Source of the DNA: PoT sp049331405
GTDB taxonomy: Bacteria > Planctomycetota > Planctomycetia > Isosphaerales > Isosphaeraceae
Length of the DNA: 64,000 nucleotides
Direction of reading: 5' to 3'
Assembly (NCBI RefSeq): GCF_049331405.1
Contig: NZ_CP186274.1
Location: 8,246,001 to 8,310,000, forward strand
Shown one piece after another: positions 17,100 through 26,227 of this stretch. The first letter of the stretch is position 1, and every line of letters begins with the position of its first letter. The translations under genes and the position numbers were made by a program. The notes under the pieces were generated by a model, which searched no databases, was not told the origin of the DNA, and was given only the letters and a program-made list of their open reading frames with translations.

Positions 17100-18620
17100 T
17101 CAGCCGAACACCTTGGAGACGGCTTCTCGGGCACGCAGCATCAGCGGGCTATCCTCCGTCTTGGCGCCGGGCAGGTTGAACATCATGGCGGCGGCGAGGG
17201 GCCGACGCCACTTGGGATCGCTCGCCAGGACGCATTCCTCCCAGGCGGCGGCCCCATACTTGTAGTCGTGGCTGTCGCGGCCCTTGTGGAAGATCATCCG
17301 ACGCGCCGCGGCGAATAGCAATTCGTCGGAGCCGCCGTCTTCGAGATAACCCACGACCTTGGAGGCGGCCTGGCCTCGATCCTCGCTGATCGCCTCGAAG
17401 ATCTCGCCGACAGCCTCGTCCTTGCCAGCCGAAGTGGGCTTGGTCGCGGCCAACGCGTCGATCTTCGGCCCCTCGCCCGGCCGGATGCGGCCGCGGAAGA
17501 GAGGCTGCCAGGCAACGCCTTGCAGCAGGGCGAGCCTTCGTGTCGTGTCGTCGCCGCTCGCACCGTAGATGAAGTGGAGCGCGTTGGCGGAGGTGACGGC
17601 GTGGATCGCGAGGATGCCGGGGCTGCGCATCAGGATCTCGTTGGCGGAGAGCATGACGGCGTCCCAGATCGAGTCGGCGGCCACGCCCCTGTTCAGGATC
17701 TTGACGGCTTCCTCCGCGGCGGCTTCTGGAGTGGCCTCACGGAGCGTTTCCAGGAGGGCCTGAGTCGCGGCCGGGTCGGTCTTGGCGACCTGCCAGTCAT
17801 CCCGGATTTTCTTGGCATTCTCGACGTTTGCCTCGTATGGTCCGACCACCACGGGACGTGAATCGCCGTGCAGATCCAACTGCCCGAGCGAGAGCGAGCG
17901 CAGGACGGGCTCGGCATGCTGCCAGCCGATCGCCTGGAGCGTCCGCCAGCTCTGCGCGGTGAAGATCGCCTTGTGGCCAATGTTTCTCTGGTCGCGGACC
18001 CCCATCCGCCAGAGCGGCTCCATCGTCTCGGCCGCTCCCGAGATCCGGCAGAGCGACGCGATCGCCACGTCGGCCGCCTCGGCATCCCAGGCCTCCATTG
18101 CCCGGAGGAACTCCGCACGAGCCTTCGAGGGTTCGGGGAGCTTCGACTCGTTGACCTTGGCGAGCGTCCAGTCCCCCTCGCGTTCATCCTGGAGTTGCGA
18201 GTTCTTGAAGGTGTCGAGCGCCCAGAGGAGCGGCAGCAGGCGTTCGGTGACGGCCGAGGTCTGCGCCAGAAGGTGGGCGGAATTCATCACCATGACCGCG
18301 TGGAACTTGAAGCCGACCGGATGCGGCCGGATGTTCCGGATCCCCGCCAGGAAGAGGCCGGCGAGGAGGTCGCGGTAGGAGAGGCCATTCTTGAGGTGGG
18401 TGATGGCAACCTCGAGAGCCTGCTCGCGAGGGGTCTCCTCGATCCAGCGCACCACCGGCTCGATCTCGGGTCGGAATCGCACGGCATCGGGCCCGACTCT
18501 AAGATCCGCCGCCTTCGCAGGGGTGATGGCCGCCAGGTTCGACCAACTCCCAAGACCCGCACCGAGTCCCAGGGCCGAGGCTGACTGCAAGAAGCGCCTT
18601 CGTCGCAGGTTCCCGTCCAT
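17100..18620 (-). CDS. Tat-exported protein of unknown function
   Basis: A 506-residue protein with a twin-arginine signal (RRRRFLQSASALGLGAGLG, about residues 5-24) and likely cleavage after AKA near residue 36. The mature part is mostly helical. Conserved-looking segments are GLSYRDLLAGLFLAGIRNIRPHP (about 70-92), a histidine-containing NIGHKAIFTAQ, and the late AIHAVTSANALHFIYGAS. Several histidines could bind a metal or cofactor, which would fit Tat export, but no known enzyme signature is seen. The ATG at 18620 has GAAGGAG seven bases upstream; the TTG at 18635 is less likely. Transcribed alone or with the next minus-strand gene upstream (164-base gap). Confidence 0.75.
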   Translation of the reverse strand: MDGNLRRRRFLQSASALGLGAGLGSWSNLAAITPAKAADLRVGPDAVRFRPEIEPVVRWIEETPREQALEVAITHLKNGLSYRDLLAGLFLAGIRNIRPHPVGFKFHAVMVMNSAHLLAQTSAVTERLLPLLWALDTFKNSQLQDEREGDWTLAKVNESKLPEPSKARAEFLRAMEAWDAEAADVAIASLCRISGAAETMEPLWRMGVRDQRNIGHKAIFTAQSWRTLQAIGWQHAEPVLRSLSLGQLDLHGDSRPVVVGPYEANVENAKKIRDDWQVAKTDPAATQALLETLREATPEAAAEEAVKILNRGVAADSIWDAVMLSANEILMRSPGILAIHAVTSANALHFIYGASGDDTTRRLALLQGVAWQPLFRGRIRPGEGPKIDALAATKPTSAGKDEAVGEIFEAISEDRGQAASKVVGYLEDGGSDELLFAAARRMIFHKGRDSHDYKYGAAAWEECVLASDPKWRRPLAAAMMFNLPGAKTEDSPLMLRAREAVSKVFG

Positions 18621-18784
18621 CGCCGGCTCCTTCAACGGTTCGGAATGCCTCGCAGGCGGCCTCGGAGCGTCATTTGGAGACGCTCGGAGAGAGATTGGAG
18701 GTCGCCCCCCTGCCCATTAGAATGCGTCGGCGCGGCGAGGAACATCCCCAACCGAGGAAGAGCCGCCCAAGGCGGCCTTCGAGA

Positions 18785-19513
18785 TCACTTCTTCTTGCTC
18801 TTCTCGCGTTCGGCCGCCTCGGCCAGGATGGCCTCGGGATTCTCCTCGAAGAGGTCGCGACAGCCCGAGCAGCAGACGTAATACGTCTTGCCCTTGTAAG
18901 TGACGGGCATCGAGCCTCGTCCTTCGGTGACGATGCAGATGGGTGCGGAGTCGCCGGTCGCAAAGGCGACTCCCTCGCGCGTATAGCCGACCTCGCCGAG
19001 TTGGAAGTACGCATCACCACCAGGATCTCGGGCCTCGAGCTTGAGCAGGAGCCGGGTCTCGTGCAGCGGCGTCAACGTAATCCGGCTCAACCCTTCCTTG
19101 GCGCCTTCGGCCGCCAGGATGAGGGCCTTCTTCCCGTTCTCCTCGCCGGAGAAGGTGCGTTTCTCGCCGTCGGCGAGGGTGGCCTCGAGGATAAAGCCAT
19201 GAGACTTCGTCCCCGGTCGCAGGGTCGCCGAGCGAAGGTATTTGCCCTTGTCGATCGAGAGCTCAAGCGAGGCCGAGTCCTGCGAGAGCTTCCACGCCCA
19301 GTTCGCCGACTCCCGCCAGGAGCCACGTGACCTGCCCCGTTCGGGCTGGCCGGTGCCTCGCCAACTTCCGACCAGTCCCCCATAAGGCTTGAGGGCCGCC
19401 TGGGCCTCGAGGCGTTTCTCGCTCGGGGCGTCGGCGGCTCGAAGGGTCGGTTGCGGATAATAGAGGGCAAGGACGCTGAGGAAGACTTTCGATGCGTGTC
19501 GCATGGGGTTCAT
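18785..19513 (-). CDS. Exported protein with C-terminal TRASH/YHS-like metal-binding domain
   Basis: A 242-residue protein. It has an N-terminal signal-like segment (residues 4-26), a central domain of about 150 residues beginning GGLVGSWRGTGQPERG that resembles a beta-barrel lipocalin-like fold (weak inference), and a C-terminal domain with TYYVCCSGCRDLFEENPEAIL. The CCSGCRDLF pattern is typical of TRASH/YHS domains, which bind metals such as copper in transport and sensing proteins; a further cysteine (APICIV) is about 30 residues earlier. The role may be periplasmic metal capture. The last ten residues are lysine-rich. The start is weakly supported (no good Shine-Dalgarno). Confidence 0.75.
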   Translation of the reverse strand: MNPMRHASKVFLSVLALYYPQPTLRAADAPSEKRLEAQAALKPYGGLVGSWRGTGQPERGRSRGSWRESANWAWKLSQDSASLELSIDKGKYLRSATLRPGTKSHGFILEATLADGEKRTFSGEENGKKALILAAEGAKEGLSRITLTPLHETRLLLKLEARDPGGDAYFQLGEVGYTREGVAFATGDSAPICIVTEGRGSMPVTYKGKTYYVCCSGCRDLFEENPEAILAEAAEREKSKKK

Positions 19514-19566
19514 TCGCTTCAGTTGGAGCGAGTCCCCTCGACGACGGCCGCTTCGCGAGGAGTGGC

Positions 19567-20973
19567 TCAGGTCTGTTGCAGTTGATTGATCTTATTGTAG
19601 AGCGTCTTGAGGCTGATTCCCAGTTCCTTGGAGGCGGCCGGCTTGTTGCCGTTGTGCCGCTCGAGGATGACCTGGATGTACTTCATTTCCACGTCGCGGA
19701 GGGTCGGAGTTCCCTCCGGGATCTGGAAATGAGGCCCGGCCATGGCGCTTGAGGCGGCCGCCGGCGTGGTCGAGCTCGAGCGCCGGACGGGAACCTGGGT
19801 CGGCAGGTGCTCCGGCCGGATCGGGCCGCCGCCGGAGAGGATCGTCGCACGCTCGATGGCGTTGGCGAGCTCCCGGATGTTGCCCGGCCAGTCGTGCGAC
19901 GTCAGCATCTCGATCGCTTCGGGCGTCAGGGCCGTGTCGAGCGAGCCGCGTCGGGAGCTATACCGGGTCAACATATGACGGGCCAAAGCCGGGATGTCTC
20001 CCTTGCGCTCGCGGAGCGGAGGGAGCTGGATTTCAAACGTGTTCATGCGGAAGAAGAGGTCTTCGCGGAACTGGTCCGCCTCGATCATCTCCCGCAGATC
20101 GCGGTTCGTAGCGCAGAGGACGCGGACGTCGACGCGGAACGGGTCGTTCTCGCCGACGCGCCGGATCTCGCCCGACTCGAGGAAGCGGAGGAGCTTGACC
20201 TGGACGCTCTTGTCCAGCTCGCCGACCTCGTCGAGGAAGAGCGTGCCGCCGTTTGCGACCTCAAAGAGCCCCTTGCGGTGGGTGTCGGCCCCGGTGAACG
20301 CCCCCTTGCGGTGGCCGAAGAGCTCGCTCTCCACGAGGTTTTCGGGCAGGGCGCCGCAATTGACGGGGATGAACGCGTGGCCGGCCCGACGGCTCTTGTC
20401 GTGCAGGTTCCTCGCGATCAGTTCCTTGCCGGTGCCGGTCTCGCCGAGGATCATCACGCTGGCATCCGTCGGCGCGATCATGTCGATGAGGCGGCGGACC
20501 GACTGCATGGCGGGGGTGTCGCCGATGAGGGTGGGCGTCCCCTCGGCCGACTTGAGCCGGGTCTCGAGCGCGGCCGCCTTGTTCGTCAGGTCGCGGCGTT
20601 CGGAGATGCGGTTGAGGATCACTTCGAGCTCGGCCCATTTGCAGGGCTTGGTGAGGTAGTCGAACGCGCCGAGCCGGAGAGCCTGCACCGCGGTATCGAC
20701 CGTGGCGTGCCCGGTCAGGATGATGACCTGGGTCTCGGGATTGAGCTGGCGGATCTTGCCGAGGACCTCGATGCCGGTCATGCCCGGCATCCGCATATCA
20801 AGGAGAGCCGCGTCGTAGGAGCCTTTCTCGAGGGCGCGGAGGGCCGATGCGCCGTCGGGGCAGACGGTGACTTCGTGGCCGAGCCTCGGCAGCTCCATCT
20901 GCATCAGGTCACGCAGGTGGGCCTCGTCATCGGCGAAAAGGATGCGAAGTCCTCCTTGATTGGTCTTCTCCAT
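19567..20973 (-). CDS. Sigma-54-dependent response regulator (NtrC family)
   Basis: A 468-residue regulator with three domains in order. The receiver (residues 8-120) has the phospho-acceptor D57 in ALLDMRMPG. The AAA+ sigma-54 activator domain (about 140-370) has Walker A GETGTGKE, the sigma-54-contacting GAFTGAD loop and the GTLFLDEVGEL Walker B. The Fis-type HTH at the C-terminus has SKELGISLKTLYNKI. It activates promoters read by RpoN in response to its kinase. The kinase gene directly upstream (75-base gap, same strand) is the obvious partner. I could not identify a -24/-12 promoter in the window with confidence. Confidence 0.95.
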   Translation of the reverse strand: MEKTNQGGLRILFADDEAHLRDLMQMELPRLGHEVTVCPDGASALRALEKGSYDAALLDMRMPGMTGIEVLGKIRQLNPETQVIILTGHATVDTAVQALRLGAFDYLTKPCKWAELEVILNRISERRDLTNKAAALETRLKSAEGTPTLIGDTPAMQSVRRLIDMIAPTDASVMILGETGTGKELIARNLHDKSRRAGHAFIPVNCGALPENLVESELFGHRKGAFTGADTHRKGLFEVANGGTLFLDEVGELDKSVQVKLLRFLESGEIRRVGENDPFRVDVRVLCATNRDLREMIEADQFREDLFFRMNTFEIQLPPLRERKGDIPALARHMLTRYSSRRGSLDTALTPEAIEMLTSHDWPGNIRELANAIERATILSGGGPIRPEHLPTQVPVRRSSSTTPAAASSAMAGPHFQIPEGTPTLRDVEMKYIQVILERHNGNKPAASKELGISLKTLYNKINQLQQT

Positions 20974-21048
20974 GAGACTGGTCTCCTCCGTGAGACTCGA
21001 CCGATTGGGGGGACGCTATTCCCCTGAATCGACTTGAATCGAATGCGA

Positions 21049-22674
21049 TCAGGCGGCCCGGTGCCCCTTCGACGTCGCCGAGGAATCGCCCGCCGAATCG
21101 TCGGCAGGTCGGATCGGCAGCCGGACGACGAAGGTCGCACCTTCCCCCTCGCCTCGGCTCGTCGCGGCGATCTCACCATGATGCTGGCTTATAATTCGAT
21201 GCGTGATCGAAAGGCCGAGGCCCGTGCCCTTGCCGACCTTCCGCTTCGTGAAGAACGGCTCGAAGATGTTCTCGAGGACCTCGGGGGCCATGCCGCAGCC
21301 GTCATCCTCGAAGCTCATCTCGGCCATCCCCTCGGCGTGCCTCAGGTCGATCTTGAGGACCCCTTCGGGCTCCATCGAATCGAGCGCGTTGACGACGAGG
21401 TTCAGGACCACCTGCTTGATTTCCTGGCCATCGACGTGGGCCATGACGGCCTCGCGGGGCTGGAAGACGATCTGCTTGCCCCGGTATTTGCCCATATGTC
21501 GGATCATCTCGACGACCCCCTGGATCAGGCCCGCCAGGTCGGTCCGCTCTCGTTGGATTTCAGCACATCGAGAGAAGTCGAGGAGTTTTTCCGTGATGCT
21601 TTTGCAGCGGAAGGCCTCCTCCTGGATCATCCGCAGGTAGTTGCGGACGATCTTGGCGTCGCTGTGCTCATTGATGTTGAGCATCGGCGACAGTCGGTTC
21701 TCGAGGGCTTCGGAGCAAAAGGCAATCGAGGCCAGGGGATTGTTGATCTCGTGGGCCACGCCCGCGGCGAGGAACCCGACCCCCGCCAGTCGCTCGGAAC
21801 GGACGAGTTGTCGGCTCCGCTCATGAACCTGACGCTCGAGGTCGGCATACGTGACACTGAGCCTGGCCGTCATGTCGTTAAAGGCCTCGGCCAGCCCTTG
21901 CATCTCGTCGCCCGTCTTGAGGTCGATTTTGTAGTCGAAGCCGCCCCTCGCGACGCGACGGACTCCTCGCTGCAAAAGTCGGACCGGATATAAGACCCAG
22001 CGATGGAATAGCGCCGTGAGGCCGCCTAGCATGAGCACGACCATCAGGGTTGACGACCATACGATGATCCGGCTCGTCTGATATTGCCCCTTCGAAGACA
22101 GCAGGACGCTGTAGAAGTCCTGATGCAGCTTGTCGGGGAGCTCCATGACCCTCTGGTTCAGCCGATCGATCCGCTGTGCCAGTACCGACTTCTCGGCGGT
22201 CGCCTCAAGAGCCGGCTGAGCCTCGGGATGCCTCTTCAAATAGGTAGAAGTCCCGGGGAGTTGCGGGAAGACTTTTCGGTCGGGGTGCAGCTCGGACAGG
22301 ATCGTGGTCAGGTCACTGTCGATCTGAAAGGCGAGCTTGAGCTCGTCCCGGCCATCGTCCGCACGGTTCCCCCGCGTGGTGTTGGCCTTGAGCTCCGCGT
22401 GATAGGCCATCAAGGCCTGCTGGGCCTGGTGGACCTTGCGCTCCAACTCCTGCCGTTCCTCGGGAGTGTTGATCGTGCCCGCGTTCTCAAGCCGCAGTAC
22501 AACCAGGAGCAAATCTTTCGAGGCCCCGAGCTCGTGCAACTGATCAACGAGCTTGAGGTTGCTGGTGTGAAACGCATGGAGCCCGAAGATGGATCCACCC
22601 ATGAGGGTGAGCATCATCCCGACAACCAAGGTTAAGCCAGCAATGAGTTTAACGCGAATAGGCCACTGGGGCAT
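21049..22674 (-). CDS. Membrane sensor histidine kinase
   Basis: A 541-residue kinase. A membrane segment is at about residues 8-30, followed by a periplasmic helical sensor region of about 150 residues, a second membrane segment (about 175-195), a HAMP linker, and the cytoplasmic HisKA domain with AAGVAHEINNPLASIAF (the phosphorylated histidine). HATPase_c follows with NLVVNALDSM (N box), DDGCGM (G1), FEPFFTKRK and GTGLGLSI (G2). The ATG at 22674 has a strong AAGGAGG eight bases upstream. It precedes the NtrC-type regulator on the same strand. The sensor region has no named ligand domain; the signal is unknown. Confidence 0.95.
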   Translation of the reverse strand: MPQWPIRVKLIAGLTLVVGMMLTLMGGSIFGLHAFHTSNLKLVDQLHELGASKDLLLVVLRLENAGTINTPEERQELERKVHQAQQALMAYHAELKANTTRGNRADDGRDELKLAFQIDSDLTTILSELHPDRKVFPQLPGTSTYLKRHPEAQPALEATAEKSVLAQRIDRLNQRVMELPDKLHQDFYSVLLSSKGQYQTSRIIVWSSTLMVVLMLGGLTALFHRWVLYPVRLLQRGVRRVARGGFDYKIDLKTGDEMQGLAEAFNDMTARLSVTYADLERQVHERSRQLVRSERLAGVGFLAAGVAHEINNPLASIAFCSEALENRLSPMLNINEHSDAKIVRNYLRMIQEEAFRCKSITEKLLDFSRCAEIQRERTDLAGLIQGVVEMIRHMGKYRGKQIVFQPREAVMAHVDGQEIKQVVLNLVVNALDSMEPEGVLKIDLRHAEGMAEMSFEDDGCGMAPEVLENIFEPFFTKRKVGKGTGLGLSITHRIISQHHGEIAATSRGEGEGATFVVRLPIRPADDSAGDSSATSKGHRAA

Positions 22675-22909
22675 TGCGACGACCTCCTTGTCGCGCGACG
22701 GGTGCAATCCCAGTCGGAATCGACGAGACGGCGGACTATACCAAACTCGACACCATACTCAAAGACGCATCGCGGAGCTTTTCCTCAAGTCCGCCGGCGT
22801 TCTGGTCGAACGGCCTTCGCCTTTCGTTCGATGGTGCTCGTTTCCCCCCGGGTTACCATACGCATCGAGACGACCGATTGTTTGCGAGGAAGGCTCGGGC
22901 GTCCTGAAA

Positions 22910-24382
22910 TCAACGAAGCCTGGGGAATGTCCCGTAGGCCATCGCCAGAACAAGTGCCAATCCAAGCACCACTCCAACTGCCACGCGGAGTCGGAGGACC
23001 CCGACCTGGAACCGTCGGACCTGCTCGGGTCGGCTCTCCAGGGTCTCGATGAAGGCGATGCGTCTGGCGATGCTCCCATGCCGCCAGGAACGAGCCCTGG
23101 GATCGATCCCATTGAGCGACGCAACGTTCGCGAGGGCGTTGGCGAAGATGCGGATCCCGACCGGGCACGGGTTCACCGCCAGGGTTCCCCCCTCCGCGCG
23201 ACGGTCGACGTCGGCATGCGGCGGGCAGCTCTCGGCGAAGCAGGACACGGCGCGGCAGCCGAAGACATCGGCCTGCCTTTCGAATCGCCGCGAGATGTGG
23301 CCGAACACGACGAGCGCATATATCCCGATCGCGGAGAAGGCAACGACGGTCTCGATCGCCGTCGCGGCGATCGGGCTGTCTCGACCCACGAGCGAGCCCG
23401 AGAGCGCGGTGAGTGCCCACTCGACTCGGGTATCGAACATTGCCAGGACACCCAGGCTCCCCACGATGAAGACGCCGAAGAAAACGAGATGGCGATGGGC
23501 GATATGTCCCAGTTCGTGTCCGAAGACCGCGGCGACCTCATGCTCGTTGAGATACTCGAGCAGAGCGTCGCTCAGGAGGACGTAGCGAAACCAGGGTAAC
23601 GAGCCAGTCACGCACGCGTTCACGACCCCGTTGCCCGTGTCCCAGACGAGGATGTCCGAGTAGCGGAAGCCGACCCGACGCGCCTGCTGCTCGAGCCTGG
23701 ATCGCAAAGGTCCGGCCTCCAGGGGACGTGTCGGCCAGGCGATCCGGAGGAAGAGCGGCGAGATGGCCAGCAGCGTCAAGCCCATCACGAGCACTTCGAC
23801 GGGCTGAGCCCAGGCACTCGCGCTCCAATCGGGCCATTGCCGGCTGATCAGGTCGGGTCCCACCGAGTAGACGAACAACGCGGGAAGCGCCAGCCCCAGC
23901 GTGTAACGGGTTCGCAGGATCAGGTGCCGAAGCCACCCGACCGCCGGTAGCGGCGAGGTCGACCGGAGTGCGATTTCGGCGGGGAAAGTCCCGAACCAGA
24001 TCGCGACCTGGATCAGGATATAGGGTAGGAGAATCAGGCCGTCTTTCAGGAATGCGATCGAGGGAAGTCCGAGCCCATTGCGGATGGTACTCGCCCAGCC
24101 GACCCAGTGAATGATCCAGGCATAAACGAGCAGGCCGGTGAGTTCGAAGAGTCGCAGACCCAGGGCGTAACGCTTCCGCAAGGCCGAGCCCGCATACCCT
24201 TTCCGCGCCACGGCGAAAGCCACCAGGCGGCCGAACGCGACCGCGAGGAGGGCGACGACCAAGATCCCCGTCCCGGCCTCGGTGAATCGATCGGCTACCT
24301 TGAAATCGGCGGGAATCGGCTTCTGGACGAGGTCATCGAGCCCGAAGGCCACGAAGAGTGCCATGAGCAGCGAAAGCGGCAT
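22910..24382 (-). CDS. M48 family membrane metalloprotease
   Basis: A 490-residue membrane protease. About five to six hydrophobic segments come before the catalytic motif HELGH (about residue 288, in AVFGHELGHIAHRH), and a further pair of membrane segments with the third zinc ligand region RFERQADVFGC comes after. That arrangement matches M48 peptidases such as HtpX and Ste24, which degrade misfolded or processed membrane proteins. Length is somewhat larger than HtpX. The last 25 residues form another hydrophobic segment. It lies upstream of the histidine kinase gene by about 235 bases and could be transcribed separately. Confidence 0.9.
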   Translation of the reverse strand: MPLSLLMALFVAFGLDDLVQKPIPADFKVADRFTEAGTGILVVALLAVAFGRLVAFAVARKGYAGSALRKRYALGLRLFELTGLLVYAWIIHWVGWASTIRNGLGLPSIAFLKDGLILLPYILIQVAIWFGTFPAEIALRSTSPLPAVGWLRHLILRTRYTLGLALPALFVYSVGPDLISRQWPDWSASAWAQPVEVLVMGLTLLAISPLFLRIAWPTRPLEAGPLRSRLEQQARRVGFRYSDILVWDTGNGVVNACVTGSLPWFRYVLLSDALLEYLNEHEVAAVFGHELGHIAHRHLVFFGVFIVGSLGVLAMFDTRVEWALTALSGSLVGRDSPIAATAIETVVAFSAIGIYALVVFGHISRRFERQADVFGCRAVSCFAESCPPHADVDRRAEGGTLAVNPCPVGIRIFANALANVASLNGIDPRARSWRHGSIARRIAFIETLESRPEQVRRFQVGVLRLRVAVGVVLGLALVLAMAYGTFPRLR

Positions 24383-24559
24383 ACAACGTGGTCCGTCGAA
24401 GGATGCTGACCGAAGTAAGGATGCGCAGATCCGAACACCAGCCCGCGAGGCTCACGCCTTACGAGTTCGTGTGCCTGGATGATGCCCAAGGATAGCGAAG
24501 TTGATGAACGAGGCGTAGTCCGGCGACAAGGCCTGGGGTGGATTCGACCGAGCCGGCGT

Positions 24560-25249
24560 TCAATTCATCGCCGCGCCGATGACCACGATCTGGACCTGGA
24601 GCGTGGCGGGCTCGGACGATCCCTTGACGGCGAGGTTGATCGGGACGACCGCGGCCCAGGTGTTCTTGGCCTCGTCGCGGACGACGCTCGGCTCGGTCTT
24701 CGACGCCGACTCGGGGGCGTTGAGCAGCATCAGGACGGCAGGATGGCTGCTGCCCGCCGACTCGGAGCTTTCTGCGTGGAGTTTCTTCTGAGCGGGGGCA
24801 TCGAGGGCCTTGTCCTTGGAAGCCGGGAGGAGGAGCACGTAGTCGCGATAGGTGCTCACACCCAGGTGGTCGCCGTTGACGGGCTGCAGGCCGTAACGGA
24901 GCGTATACACCCCTTCGGCGATGGATTGATCGCGATAGTCACGCCCCTCGGCCGAGAACCGCAAGGCCCCCACAAGCTCCCCTTCCTGAAGGATCGGGAA
25001 CTGGATCGCCCCCTTGGATCCAGCGGGCTTGGCCGACGCGGGGACAGCCTTGCGGATCCAGATGTCGGCGTAAGGACGCCCCTGGTCGTCCACCACCCGA
25101 TAGCCCTGAGCGTTGAGAGTCCCCTTGATGGCATCGGCGAGCGCGGCGGGGGGAGCCTCCTTTAACACCTCTACCTTGAACGATTCCTGGCCGAAGGCGG
25201 AGGTCGTCGTCAGCAGGGCGGCCAGCACGATCCAACGGTTCGAATGCAT
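24560..25249 (-). CDS. Exported protein of unknown function
   Basis: A 229-residue protein with a clear Sec signal peptide (residues 1-20, MHSNRWIVLAALLTTTSAFG|QE). The mature part has alternating beta-strand-like segments, including VYTLRYGLQPVNGDH and YRDYVLLLP. It is not recognised as a named enzyme. It stands between the M48 protease and a DUF1326 protein on the same strand, among other exported proteins, which hints at envelope function. No metal or active-site motif is seen. Confidence 0.7.
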   Translation of the reverse strand: MHSNRWIVLAALLTTTSAFGQESFKVEVLKEAPPAALADAIKGTLNAQGYRVVDDQGRPYADIWIRKAVPASAKPAGSKGAIQFPILQEGELVGALRFSAEGRDYRDQSIAEGVYTLRYGLQPVNGDHLGVSTYRDYVLLLPASKDKALDAPAQKKLHAESSESAGSSHPAVLMLLNAPESASKTEPSVVRDEAKNTWAAVVPINLAVKGSSEPATLQVQIVVIGAAMN

Positions 25250-25373
25250 GCGACTCTGGATCCTTGGATGAGGATGATGTACTGACGAGATTGATTCGCA
25301 ATAGCCGAGTGGCGGCAGGGTTGCGGAAGTTCGATCGGGCCGGAACGCGATAAGCCATCAGGCAGGCGGGAAT

Positions 25374-25400
25374 GGGTCGAGGTATCGAAGTCCTCGACCC
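25374..25400 (-). terminator. Hairpin after the DUF1326 gene
   Basis: A perfect 9-bp stem (GGGTCGAGG / CCTCGACCC) with a 9-base loop, about 30 bases after the stop codon. No T run, so it is a weak candidate. Confidence 0.4.
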
Positions 25401-25429
25401 ACTCGAGATCGTATGGTCGAGTTCGAGCG

Positions 25430-26131
25430 TCAGAGAGAGAACCGGCCCACGAAGCTGCTGCGACAGTTGGGATCGTCCCAGGTCGACTCGAGGCCTTCAC
25501 CCTTGAACTGGTGACCGAGCGTGTAGGCGGGGACGGCCTTCACACCCTTCGAAAGGGGCTGGTATGCCACGACCTCGTTGCCACAGAAGTGGTCGCCGTC
25601 GTCGAGCGGTCGGGTGATGATCTGAGCCAGACCCGCGGCCCAGAACGAAGCCCGGGGCGACGTCGGCATCCCGTGCGACTGATGCGAGGCCTGGTCCCCT
25701 TCGGAATGGGCCTCAACCTTGAGCTTGATGGGAGCCCGGCGGACATCCACGATGTTCGCGAGCCGGAGGCCGCCAAGTTCTTTGGCCAGGGAGATCAAGG
25801 CTTCGCGTTGCCCCTGATTCGCCCTTGAGTCGACGATGAGGATCGCGCGAGCCGCTTCCGGCTTGTCCTCAGAGAAGGTCGTGGTCCCCTGGACGGCCGC
25901 CGCGACGCTCAGGCCGCTGAGGTCGACCCCTTGATAGTCGCCCTTGGACACCTTCCAGGCCATCACGGCCTGCTTGCCATAGATGAAGATCTCGGCGTTG
26001 GAGAAGCAAGGCCCGGTGAAGACGTCTGCGGTCCTGGCCTCGACGTAGTCCCCCTGGATCCCACCCGCGTGGGCGAACGTCCCCATCGCCAGGATCAAGG
26101 CGCCGCAGAGAACACTCAATCGCTTGTTCAT
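25430..26131 (-). CDS. DUF1326 domain exported protein
   Basis: A 233-residue protein with a Sec signal peptide (residues 1-22, ending THA|GG-like). The mature N-terminus, GDYVEARTADVFTGPCFSN, is the signature start of DUF1326 proteins, whose function is unknown. A lone cysteine in DHFCGNE and another in DDPNC could pair. The ATG at 26131 has GGGAG eight bases upstream. It lies about 100 bases downstream of the OmpA-like lipoprotein gene. Confidence 0.85.
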   Translation of the reverse strand: MNKRLSVLCGALILAMGTFAHAGGIQGDYVEARTADVFTGPCFSNAEIFIYGKQAVMAWKVSKGDYQGVDLSGLSVAAAVQGTTTFSEDKPEAARAILIVDSRANQGQREALISLAKELGGLRLANIVDVRRAPIKLKVEAHSEGDQASHQSHGMPTSPRASFWAAGLAQIITRPLDDGDHFCGNEVVAYQPLSKGVKAVPAYTLGHQFKGEGLESTWDDPNCRSSFVGRFSL

Positions 26132-26227
26132 GGAATTCGACTCCCTGAATGAATGGGTGGCCTGCGAACGGAACTCGAACCTTCCTCCATCGCAACCAAA
26201 AATTATGATAGGCCGCCGGAGCGGAAG

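Noticed and set aside
19807..21027. A 406-residue plus-strand frame opposite the response regulator
   Set aside because: Its residues mirror the codon pattern of the NtrC-type gene on the other strand. No domain or start signal is seen.
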